A DNA stretch of 35,905 nucleotides from the NCBI GenBank assembly GCA_017442765.1, contig JAFRZC010000027.1:1-35905 (forward strand), given 5' to 3'. Shown in pieces: positions 26,177-34,029 of this stretch (positions within the stretch are counted from its first letter, which is position 1; every line of letters starts with the position of its first letter). This stretch comes from Prevotella sp. GTDB lineage: Bacteria > Bacteroidota > Bacteroidia > Bacteroidales > Bacteroidaceae. The translations under genes and the position numbers were made by a program. Below the pieces are notes generated by a model. That model saw only the letters and a list, made by a program, of their open reading frames with translations, ran no database searches and was not told where the DNA came from.

Positions 26177-27552
26177 AGCAGTTCTCTTGGGTCAGTGATT
26201 TTGCCTGTCACGGCAGCAGCGGCAGCCGTCAAGGGTGAGCAGAGAATGGTGCGTGAGCCTGGACCCTGTCGGCCTTCAAAGTTGCGGTTGCTCGTGGAAA
26301 GGCATAGCTTGCCCGCCGGCACCTTGTCGTCGTTCATAGCCAGACATGCTGAGCATCCGGGCTGGCGTATCTCAAAGCCTGATGCTTCCAATATCTTGTC
26401 TAAACCTTCCTCGCGTATCTTCCTTTCGACCGCCCATGAGCCGGGCACGAGCCAAGCCACCACGTCGTCAGCTTTCCTTCGCCCTTTCACTATTTCGGCG
26501 AAAGCGCGGAAATCCTCGATGCGACCATTGGTACAGGCACCCAGAAAGACATAATCGACAGGTGTTCCCAAAAGCGACTGCCCGACTTGGAAACGCATAT
26601 ATTTTAATGCTTTCTTGAAATTAGCATCACCATCATGTGGAATGCTCTCTGTAATGCCGATGCCCATCCCGGGATTAGTACCATAGGTGATGCGTGGCTC
26701 TATGTCGGCGGCATTGAACGAAAGCTCTTTGTCGAATACGGCATCGTCGCCACTCTTCAAGGTTTTCCAGTAGGCCACGGCTTTATCCCAATCCTCACCT
26801 TTCGGGGCATATTCCTTGCCTTTCAGGTAGTCGAAGGTTGTCTCATCGGGAGCTACAAAGCCACCACGCGCGCCCATCTCTATAGAGAGGTTGCAGAGGG
26901 TGAGTCTTCCTTCCATTGACAATGCCCGAACCGCCTCGCCAGCATATTCCACGAAATAGCCCGTTGCACCGCTTGTGGTCAGTTGCGACATCAGATAGAG
27001 AGCAACATCTTTTGCCGTAACGCCCTTTCCGAGTAATCCATCTATGCTGATTCTCATCGACTTAGGCTTTTGCTGCAAGACGCATTGCGAGGCCATGACC
27101 ATCTCCACCTCCGATGTTCCGATGCCGAAAGCCACTGCCCCTACAGCACCATGAGTAGAAGTATGTGAGTCACCGCAGACAATGGTCATGCCCGGCAGGG
27201 AAAGCCCTTTCTCCGGTCCTACAACATGGATGATGCCATTGTCTTTGCTGTTCATGCCAAAATGGTTGAGGCCGAAGTCGTGTGCGTTGCGTGCGAGCGT
27301 TTCGACCTGCTGACGCGACACGGGGTCTTCGATGGGCTTGTCCTGATCGTGCGTGGGTGTATTGTGGTCTGGCATACAATAGATCTGCTCCGGACGGAAA
27401 CACCTCAATCCCCGTTCTCGCATTCCGGCGAAAGCCTGGGGAGAGGTCACCTCGTGGCAATAAAGCCGGTCGATGTAAAGCTGTGTGGGTCCGTCCTTGA
27501 CGATCTGAACGACATGTCGGTCCCAGATCTTATCAAAAAGCGTGCTGCTCAT
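26173..27552 (-). CDS. leuC: 3-isopropylmalate dehydratase large subunit
   Basis: Aconitase-family enzyme with a 4Fe-4S cluster, 459 residues. [34 protein letters not shown] at the N-terminus; cluster ligands in [35 protein letters not shown] and the GCSACLAMN segment; substrate segment [19 protein letters not shown] near the C-terminus. It lies 3 bp after leuA and overlaps leuD by 4 bp. Confidence 0.97.
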   Translation of the reverse strand: MSSTLFDKIWDRHVVQIVKDGPTQLYIDRLYCHEVTSPQAFAGMRERGLRCFRPEQIYCMPDHNTPTHDQDKPIEDPVSRQQVETLARNAHDFGLNHFGMNSKDNGIIHVVGPEKGLSLPGMTIVCGDSHTSTHGAVGAVAFGIGTSEVEMVMASQCVLQQKPKSMRISIDGLLGKGVTAKDVALYLMSQLTTSGATGYFVEYAGEAVRALSMEGRLTLCNLSIEMGARGGFVAPDETTFDYLKGKEYAPKGEDWDKAVAYWKTLKSGDDAVFDKELSFNAADIEPRITYGTNPGMGIGITESIPHDGDANFKKALKYMRFQVGQSLLGTPVDYVFLGACTNGRIEDFRAFAEIVKGRRKADDVVAWLVPGSWAVERKIREEGLDKILEASGFEIRQPGCSACLAMNDDKVPAGKLCLSTSNRNFEGRQGPGSRTILCSPLTAAAAAVTGKITDPRELL

Positions 27553-27555
27553 TTC

Positions 27556-29052
27556 TTATCTTCTGAATTTGTTGATACAATCAATATAGGCTTCCACCGA
27601 TGCGGTGACGATGTCGGTATTGGCTCCGAAGCCATAGTACATCTGCCCGTCGTATTCTACCTGCATGTGAACTTTTCCCACATCGTCCGAGCCTTTCGAG
27701 ATGGCCTGAATGGTAAATTCCTTGAGTGTCATCTGTTTCATGATGATTTTCTTCAGTGCCTTGATAGCCGCATCGACAGGTCCGTTACCCGTAGAAGCCG
27801 CCTCGAACTTTTGTCCGCTGATGTCAAGGCCAATGCTGGCCACACTCTTCACGCCCATGCCGGTTGTCACTTGCAGGAAGTCAAGTTTTACGGCATGCGC
27901 GTCGGCCGTATCGGCACCGGCAAGCATCAGGATGTCAGCATCGCCCACCTCTTTCTTCTGGTCGGCCAGCCGAAGGAATTTCTCGTATATCTTATCAAGC
28001 TTTTCTTCGCTTACCTCTACGCCGTTCACGTTCAGACGATATTTCAGTGCAGCACGTCCGCTACGGGCGGTAAGCACGATGCTGTTGTCGTCAAGCCCAA
28101 TGTCCTTCGGGTCGATAATTTCATAGGTCTGTACATTCTTCAGCACCCCGTCCTGATGGATTCCACTCGAGTGCGCGAACGCATTACGCCCCACGATGGC
28201 CTTATTGGGTTGTACGGGCATGTTCATCAGCGACGAGACCATACGTGAGATGGGATAGATTTTTGTGGTGTTAATATTCGTGTCGATGCCGAGGTGCTTG
28301 TGGCACTTCAGAATCATGGCAATCTCTTCGAGCGATGTGTTACCAGCACGCTCGCCAATGCCGTTAATGGTCACCTCCACCTGTCGCGCACCGTTCACCA
28401 CACCTGAGAACGTGTTGGCGGTAGCCATGCCAAGGTCGTTATGGCAATGGGTGGAGATGACGGCTTTGTCGATACCTTCCACGTGCTCCACAAGATATTT
28501 GATTTTATCTCCATATTCATGCGGCAGGCAATAGCCGGTCGTGTCGGGAATGTTAACCACAGTCGCCCCAGCTTTGATAACGGCTTCGATGACTCGCGCA
28601 AGATACTCATTGTCTGTACGACCCGCATCCTCGGCGTAGAACTCAACATCCTCCACGTATTTTTTCGCGTATTTCACAGCGGCCACAGCGCGCTCTATGA
28701 TCTCCTCGCGCGTGGAGTTAAACTTGTATTTGATGTGCGAGTCGCTTGTGCCTATGCCTGTGTGTATGCGTTTACGTTTGGCATATTTCAAGGCTTCAAA
28801 AGCAACGTCGATATCTTTCTGCACGGCACGTGTCAAGGCACAGATGACTGGCCACGTCACCGCCTTTGATATCTCTATCACCGAATTAAAATCACCCGGC
28901 GAACTGATGGGAAATCCTGCCTCTATCACATCCACGCCTAACTGCTCCAATTGCTTGGCAACTTGGATTTTCTCTACCGTGTTCAACTGGCAACCCGGCA
29001 CCTGCTCGCCATCGCGAAGCGTCGTGTCGAAAATGTAAAGTCTGTCGCTCAT
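27556..29052 (-). CDS. leuA: 2-isopropylmalate synthase
   Basis: First committed step of leucine synthesis, condensing acetyl-CoA with 2-oxoisovalerate; 498 residues. Catalytic N-terminus [75 protein letters not shown] and [13 protein letters not shown]. The C-terminal leucine-binding regulatory domain ends with [20 protein letters not shown]. It heads a four-gene operon with leuC, leuD and a second LeuA-like gene. It has a consensus promoter and a hairpin with T-tract in its leader. Confidence 0.96.
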   Translation of the reverse strand: MSDRLYIFDTTLRDGEQVPGCQLNTVEKIQVAKQLEQLGVDVIEAGFPISSPGDFNSVIEISKAVTWPVICALTRAVQKDIDVAFEALKYAKRKRIHTGIGTSDSHIKYKFNSTREEIIERAVAAVKYAKKYVEDVEFYAEDAGRTDNEYLARVIEAVIKAGATVVNIPDTTGYCLPHEYGDKIKYLVEHVEGIDKAVISTHCHNDLGMATANTFSGVVNGARQVEVTINGIGERAGNTSLEEIAMILKCHKHLGIDTNINTTKIYPISRMVSSLMNMPVQPNKAIVGRNAFAHSSGIHQDGVLKNVQTYEIIDPKDIGLDDNSIVLTARSGRAALKYRLNVNGVEVSEEKLDKIYEKFLRLADQKKEVGDADILMLAGADTADAHAVKLDFLQVTTGMGVKSVASIGLDISGQKFEAASTGNGPVDAAIKALKKIIMKQMTLKEFTIQAISKGSDDVGKVHMQVEYDGQMYYGFGANTDIVTASVEAYIDCINKFRR

Positions 29053-29078
29053 CTTCTATTTCCTGTCTTAATTTTATT

Positions 29079-29113
29079 AAAAAAGCCCTTCACACTGCCA
29101 AGAGTGGGAAAGG
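29079..29113 (-). terminator. Terminator-like hairpin in the leuA leader
   Basis: Minus-strand arms CCTTTCCCACT (29103-29113) and AGTGTGAAGGG (29086-29096) pair with one mismatch and one G-T around a 6-base loop, followed by C and six T (29079-29084). It lies between the promoter at 29124-29155 and the leuA ATG at 29052, starting about 7 bases after the predicted transcript start. It could be an attenuator, or a terminator for read-through from the AbgT-like gene. Confidence 0.6.
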
Positions 29114-29123
29114 TTAACGCCTG

Positions 29124-29155
29124 CAAAATTACAAATAATCTCCCAACCGAACAAA
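29124..29155 (-). promoter_or_regulatory. Promoter of the leu operon
   Basis: Exact -33 TTTG (29152-29155), 20-bp spacer and exact -7 TAATTTTG (29124-29131). Predicted start near 29120 with a 68-base leader. Confidence 0.7.
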
Positions 29156-29266
29156 CTTTTCCTGTTTTTTTACGTAAATAACTCAGCTAAATCGATGTCT
29201 TTCTTATCCATTATGCGCGGTTTTCCGGCATTTCCAAATATTGTCTGTCAAAGACATGTCATTCAA

Positions 29267-29860
29267 TCAAAAGACAAACTGGATCATAGCATAGAGCTGG
29301 GCTGCGAGAAGATAGAGCAGGAACAGGGGCGCGGCCTTTGCCACGCTGCCGACAGCAGCCTGCACGGCTTGCAGTGTACTGGTGTATGCACCTGTGAGGT
29401 AGCCTGCGACGAGGGCACAGACCGAAAGAACTGCGCTGAGTATGACGACGGCCCCGCCTATAAGGGTACCAAGACGAATATGCCCGGATGGGGTGAGCAG
29501 AAATCCTCCTTCAAAAATTCCCCATGCGAGGAGGAGTAGCATTAGGAGCAATATGCCCAGTCCCTTCCAACCTCCTCCCACAGGACGAGAATCTGCCAGT
29601 TTGCTTCCCCTGACCAGTCCTATAGTCGCGCTGAGACTGACAAGGACAGGCAGCAATGGAACGATATGGGATGCGAGAAGATTGCGCAAAGCCCAGCGCA
29701 GACCCTCGCCGCTGAGTAGAGAATGAAGCTGTAGCTGCGGATAGAGTGCCGACAGCACCCACGACAGCGGCACGAGCAACAGCTGCAAGGCCAGGAGCAG
29801 AAGGACAAAGCCACCTTCAACCTCCCTCCATCGGGGGAGGCCTTTAGAATTAGTTTTCAT
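29267..29860 (-). CDS. Miniature AbgT-like membrane protein
   Basis: Integral membrane protein of 197 residues with about five hydrophobic helices (FVLLLLALQLLLVPLSWVL, ILLLMLLLLAWGIF and others). The pattern LLSGEGLRWALRNLL...PLLPVLVSLSATIGLVRGSKLAD resembles the beginning of AbgT (p-aminobenzoyl-glutamate) transporters. GYLTGAYTSTLQAVQAAVGS...LYLLAAQLYAMIQ resembles a late AbgT segment. The large middle part of a roughly 500-residue AbgT is absent, so it is either a shortened family branch or a remnant. Start at 29860 overlaps the response-regulator stop by 11 bp. Residues 7-15 are encoded by a C/G palindrome copy. Confidence 0.6.
   Translation of the reverse strand: MKTNSKGLPRWREVEGGFVLLLLALQLLLVPLSWVLSALYPQLQLHSLLSGEGLRWALRNLLASHIVPLLPVLVSLSATIGLVRGSKLADSRPVGGGWKGLGILLLMLLLLAWGIFEGGFLLTPSGHIRLGTLIGGAVVILSAVLSVCALVAGYLTGAYTSTLQAVQAAVGSVAKAAPLFLLYLLAAQLYAMIQFVF
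29821..29840 (-). repeat. C/G palindrome at the 5' end of the AbgT-like gene
   Basis: CCTCCC/GGGAGG arms, 20 bp in all. On the coding strand it continues into GGAGGTTGAAGGTGG, close to the recF-downstream copy, and it encodes LPRWRE in the protein. Confidence 0.7.
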
Positions 29861-30575
29861 CGGGCAAAAGGTTGTCGAGGTCGATGATGTGAAGCTGCAA
29901 GGCTCTGACCACAAGCCGCGTAGCATTGATACGGCTGCGGTCGGCTGAGTCGGGAAAAAGTTTCTGTATGAGGTCGTTCTGTCTTTTCTCCAGGCTCTTC
30001 ACCCCGAACGGCATTCCGCGCAGACTGGTAATCTGGTCTTTGGTATAGCCGAGGGCGAGGTGGCGCAGCAGCCGTTCATCGTACTCGTCAATCTCGTAAT
30101 CGACCAACGATTCCTGTCGGGCTGTCTGTGACGACACGCTTTGTTTGAACCGCTCAACGATTTTCTCAAGTATTGGCTCATTAAAAACCATCTGCTTGCC
30201 ATAAAGCACACTGGTCACATCGGCACGTGTAAGCAACTCGCCCGTTTTCAGGATAATGCCGTCGCAACCGGCATCGAGCACATCGACCCACAACTTCTCG
30301 TTAAGAATCTCGCCCGTGAAGATAAGCACTTTTATTTCGGGATGGCTCTCTTTCGTATATCGGCAGATTTCCACACCGACCATAGTTGAGCCTCCAAGTC
30401 CGAGGTCGAGCAGCACAAGGTCGGGTTTCTGCTGCTTGAGCAAACGCCAATAGGTCTGCTCATCCTCGGCGGTCCCGATAATTTCAGCTTCGGGAATCTC
30501 GTTGCGGAGTATGCCTTCTGTTCCTTTCAGCTCAAGAGGAACGTCTTCTACAATGATAACTTTAAACTTTTCCAT
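29850..30575 (-). CDS. Response regulator with atypical C-terminal domain
   Basis: Partner of the adjacent giant sensor kinase; 241 residues. Receiver domain (1-125): acidic pair in VIIVEDVPLEL (E10, D11), phospho-acceptor D57 in DLVLLDLGLGG, Thr in VLIFTGE and Lys in ILKTGELL. The C-terminal part (DYEIDEYDERLLRHLALGYTKDQITSLRGMPFGVKSLEKRQNDLI) looks like a divergent LuxR-type helix-turn-helix: LALGYTKDQI parallels the start of that motif. DNA binding is thus likely but not certain. The start overlaps the kinase by 28 bp, and the end overlaps the AbgT-like gene. Confidence 0.85.
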   Translation of the reverse strand: MEKFKVIIVEDVPLELKGTEGILRNEIPEAEIIGTAEDEQTYWRLLKQQKPDLVLLDLGLGGSTMVGVEICRYTKESHPEIKVLIFTGEILNEKLWVDVLDAGCDGIILKTGELLTRADVTSVLYGKQMVFNEPILEKIVERFKQSVSSQTARQESLVDYEIDEYDERLLRHLALGYTKDQITSLRGMPFGVKSLEKRQNDLIQKLFPDSADRSRINATRLVVRALQLHIIDLDNLLPDEN

Positions 30576-33500
30576 ATTGCATTTGTTAAGATGATTTCAA
30601 TGACAGTTTTCCCGTCGTCGCCTACGACGGTCTGTATGCCGCAACGGCGGGCGCCTGTGACTTCACCTGCCTCGCGCACAATCTGCCGACAGAGCAGAAA
30701 GTCGGAGTCAATCGTAGATGGGGAAAAGAGTTCTGCTGCCTGATACGGAGTGAGCGTAAGCGTAGGCAGAGATATGATGATGGTGGAGTATTCTAACCTC
30801 TTATCTTCCACATTTTCTCTCTCACCTCTCAAAACTCCCCCCTTCTTCCTCAATATCTCAAACAGGTAAAGGAGCAAATCTGTATCCACCCTTGTGACAG
30901 GCTTCACCTGCATCATGGCCTGTGTGCTCAGCATGGCATAGAGATCTTTATAGTAATCCACAAGCTGTATAACCTGGGCGGCATTGGTCGATGCATCTTT
31001 TTCTAACAAGGCTTTGATACGGGCAGGATAGAACATGGTCTCGTGCTTCAGTGCGGAGAGACAATTGTCGAGCACGCTGTTGGACACATGCAGACGGGCA
31101 TCCTCATATTCAATTCTCCGCAACTCATCTTCCGCAAGCTCCACATCCATGTCGTGCGCCTTCTCTGCCTCCGTGCTTCGCCGCAAAGCCTTTCCAATAT
31201 CGGTGAGAAGTGTCTCCATCTCGGGGTGGCGGGCGACACTGTTGCCAGATGTCAGCGCCGCGACCTGACTCAGTTTCTCCTCTGAGGAAAGGGGGCTCAG
31301 CAGCACTGCTCCGGCCTTTCTGACCAGCTCTGCACTACGGCGACGGCGCAGCACATGGCGATAATAGAGCAGATAATAGACAGGGAAGATGAGCAACAGA
31401 AGAAGTGCAAGCAGTGTGACCGCGATTTTCTTGTTGAGCTCGGTTTTCTGCATGTTGGCGATGTATGTGGCCAACGACCCGTCGGTACTTTTCTCCCGGA
31501 AAAGCTGCGTATAAACCTTGTTGTTATAATGGTATAGCGGCCAGTCGTGAAGCGCCAGCGCGGCGACGGCCACCTCATTGCGCAAAGAGAGAATGATGTC
31601 GTAGTTCATGTCGAGGCTGTCGCGGAACCATTGCAGCTCGGCGGCCTGCTCGGGTTGCTCGCCAATTTTTGCCATCACATTCTGCCTATGCGGATAATGC
31701 AAATGGAAGATGCGATTGATGGTTGAGATACAACTGTCGCCATAATATATCGCGTCGGCATACCGCCCGTCCAAATTGCATGTATAGACACTGTCGAGCC
31801 ATATATCGGCAGTACGGAAATCGGAATTCGTGGTACTTCCCCTTGCCCCTCCCTGAAGGGGAAGCATACCCGTCAGTGCCACCAGCGCAGTCAGCATCAA
31901 TGCCCGCAATCGGCCAAGCGGCAGCCGGAAATAGAACCTGCTGCCTTTTCCTTCCGCGCTTTCCGCACCGATGTCGGCAACGGCAAATAGCCGGCTGGTC
32001 TTTTTATATTTCTCTATGATGCCCTTGCAATTGGCCAGCCCAAACCCATGATGCGCACTCTCGCGCGGCAAATCGACAATGGGCTTGTTCTCAAAGACGT
32101 GCCGCAAATCGTCCTCACTCATTCCAACACCCGTGTCGGCTATCGATACCTCAACATAGTCGGTGCCCCGCTCCGCACGAATGGTCACCTTGCCGCCAGC
32201 CGGCGTAAACTTCCGTGCATTGTCGGCCATGGTGTTAATCATGAAAAGGGTAAGTGTCTTGTCAGCCTTCACCACCTCGTCCGTCGGAGCGACCTCCAGC
32301 CCGATACCTGCCATCTGGAAGCCTGTTCGCCCTTTCGACACAATATCAAACAGCCACTGCAATGGAAAACTCTCAATACGCAGACTAAATTCTCCCCGCC
32401 GCATCTGAATCCACTGCGTAAGCGTGTCGTTATATTCCATTATCTTCTCTGCAAGCTCAACGACATATCCCAGATATGAGGGATGGGTCGTGAGAGAAGA
32501 CGCGGCGTGCTTCATTCGGTCGATGAGCGGCGTAATCGTATTCACTAACGACACCTTTGCCCGCTGTTCCAGCGCCAATCGTTTATTGTCCACAAGATGC
32601 TGCCGGGCGATGGCCGTAGCCTCGCTGAGTTGCTCTATACGCTCCGTCTTGCGTTCCATTCGCTGCTGTTCCCGCTGCTGCCACTCGGCAAGGGGGCGTG
32701 CTAGCTCGTCGATGGAATAGTTGCGACCACTTCGCCGACGTAGGAAATCGAGCAACAGCAACAATAAGAGTATCAGCCCGATAAGCACTCCCACGGCAAT
32801 AATCATCGCGTTCACATTACGGACAGCCTCGGTGCTCTGCTCAGCAAGTGCCTCAAGGTGACGATCCTGCCGGGTCGTCTCCTGCATGTCGAGGTAGATA
32901 TTGCGGTTGATGTCGCTGTTCGGCTTGTCGCCAATAGCCGAATAGGCCAGCGACAACTGCTCCCGTATCGATGCCACCAGGTCGGGAGCCTGGTTGATGG
33001 CTGTGTCGGCCTGCAAGGCCTCCTGCAAATAACCCAACGCGGCATCATACTCTTTTATCTGCCAGTAACAGGCGGCCAAGGTTCTACACGATCCTGCCCG
33101 CTGATACACATCGCCATACGCACTGAACAAGTCGAGCGACCGCTGTGCCAGGTTTCCGGCAAGAAGGCTGTCGGGCACACCTTCGGTGTTCAGCATCCTC
33201 ACCGCACGGGGATTGTCGGCTATTATCCATGAGGCATTGCCTATGATCAGCTCACTCAAGGCCTGTAAAGAGTTGGCTTCCCAATATACCGCACCAGTAG
33301 CGACAGCCAAATCGTAGCATCTCACCAGTTCGTCAAATTCTCTTTGGCTGATTGTCTTCGGATTGGCATCGGTCAGAATACCGCCCGAGCCTACCATGTA
33401 GCAATAGGCCATCCACTGCGCCGTGTCCGCCTGCAGATAGCCATAGGTGTCGATGTCGGCAAGAGCCTCGCGCGACTGGTCGCCCAAGCCCACATAATAA

Positions 33501-33994
33501 AAATAGGTGGAAGCCACTATCGCATACTCACTTCTCGCATATGCGAGCCTCAGCCGCTCACGCTCCGTCAAGACCTCGTATTCCTCCTCTATGCGTGTCA
33601 GCCTGTCCTCAGCACGTTGCTTATAGAAGTAGAAATCCTTGTTGGCCGACTCGCGCTGACACAGGCGCATCAGCTGAACATCGCTAATCAGCCGTTCTAT
33701 CTCGTTGTCCGTGCCTTGCTGAGCCTTATGCAGCAGCTCGCGGGCACCCGCATAGTCCATGTGGGCGATACATACAAAGGCAAGGTTGTTCAACGCTTCG
33801 GCGCGATCGCCCCCCTGTTCGTATGCACGCTCCGCATACAGACGGGCACTATCCAAGTTGCGATAGTGCCACCAATAGGCCCTGTCGTTCAGTGCGCATT
33901 GCTGCTTGCTGACTCCCTCTCCATGAGGCGAGCAACAGAAGAGCGCGCCACAGCACACCGCAACTCCGGCAAGCAGCTTCAATTCATAATGCAT
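30548..33994 (-). CDS. Giant DUF5112/DUF5113-like sensor histidine kinase
   Basis: 1148 residues. Order: signal peptide with cysteines (VCCGALFCCS); a helical TPR-like extracytoplasmic part to about 390; membrane helix at 393-415; a coiled linker; HK-like helix RAKVSLVNTITPLIDRMKHA; HATPase with N-box MINTMADNARKF (about 581), DTGVGMSEDDLRHVF (about 618) and GFGLANCKGI (about 648). Then a second membrane helix (697-711), a second extracytoplasmic part, a third helix (857-877) and a C-terminal cytoplasmic domain. That last domain contains an H-box-like LSALKHETMFYPARI (about 981) and a degenerate ATPase-like end. The family assignment is from memory. The first HK helix has no His at the usual place, so the C-terminal His is a candidate phospho-site. 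A C/G palindrome lies in frame at residues 710-720. Confidence 0.8.
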   Translation of the reverse strand: MHYELKLLAGVAVCCGALFCCSPHGEGVSKQQCALNDRAYWWHYRNLDSARLYAERAYEQGGDRAEALNNLAFVCIAHMDYAGARELLHKAQQGTDNEIERLISDVQLMRLCQRESANKDFYFYKQRAEDRLTRIEEEYEVLTERERLRLAYARSEYAIVASTYFYYVGLGDQSREALADIDTYGYLQADTAQWMAYCYMVGSGGILTDANPKTISQREFDELVRCYDLAVATGAVYWEANSLQALSELIIGNASWIIADNPRAVRMLNTEGVPDSLLAGNLAQRSLDLFSAYGDVYQRAGSCRTLAACYWQIKEYDAALGYLQEALQADTAINQAPDLVASIREQLSLAYSAIGDKPNSDINRNIYLDMQETTRQDRHLEALAEQSTEAVRNVNAMIIAVGVLIGLILLLLLLLDFLRRRSGRNYSIDELARPLAEWQQREQQRMERKTERIEQLSEATAIARQHLVDNKRLALEQRAKVSLVNTITPLIDRMKHAASSLTTHPSYLGYVVELAEKIMEYNDTLTQWIQMRRGEFSLRIESFPLQWLFDIVSKGRTGFQMAGIGLEVAPTDEVVKADKTLTLFMINTMADNARKFTPAGGKVTIRAERGTDYVEVSIADTGVGMSEDDLRHVFENKPIVDLPRESAHHGFGLANCKGIIEKYKKTSRLFAVADIGAESAEGKGSRFYFRLPLGRLRALMLTALVALTGMLPLQGGARGSTTNSDFRTADIWLDSVYTCNLDGRYADAIYYGDSCISTINRIFHLHYPHRQNVMAKIGEQPEQAAELQWFRDSLDMNYDIILSLRNEVAVAALALHDWPLYHYNNKVYTQLFREKSTDGSLATYIANMQKTELNKKIAVTLLALLLLLIFPVYYLLYYRHVLRRRRSAELVRKAGAVLLSPLSSEEKLSQVAALTSGNSVARHPEMETLLTDIGKALRRSTEAEKAHDMDVELAEDELRRIEYEDARLHVSNSVLDNCLSALKHETMFYPARIKALLEKDASTNAAQVIQLVDYYKDLYAMLSTQAMMQVKPVTRVDTDLLLYLFEILRKKGGVLRGERENVEDKRLEYSTIIISLPTLTLTPYQAAELFSPSTIDSDFLLCRQIVREAGEVTGARRCGIQTVVGDDGKTVIEIILTNAIWKSLKLSL
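31836..31864 (-). repeat. C/G palindrome inside the sensor kinase gene
   Basis: Arms CTTCCCC/GGGGAAG. The coding strand reads CTTCCCCTTCAGGGAGGGG and encodes LPLQGGARG just after the second membrane helix. It aligns with the relA copy at 223-251. Confidence 0.7.
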
Positions 33995-34029
33995 AGTTCA
34001 CGATGCAGCAATACTTCTCTCCTCGTTCT

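Noticed and set aside
29170..29211. 13-codon minus-strand frame (MDKKDIDLAELFT) as a leucine leader peptide
   Set aside because: It has only two Leu codons and lies upstream of the consensus leu promoter, so it would not be in the predicted leader transcript.
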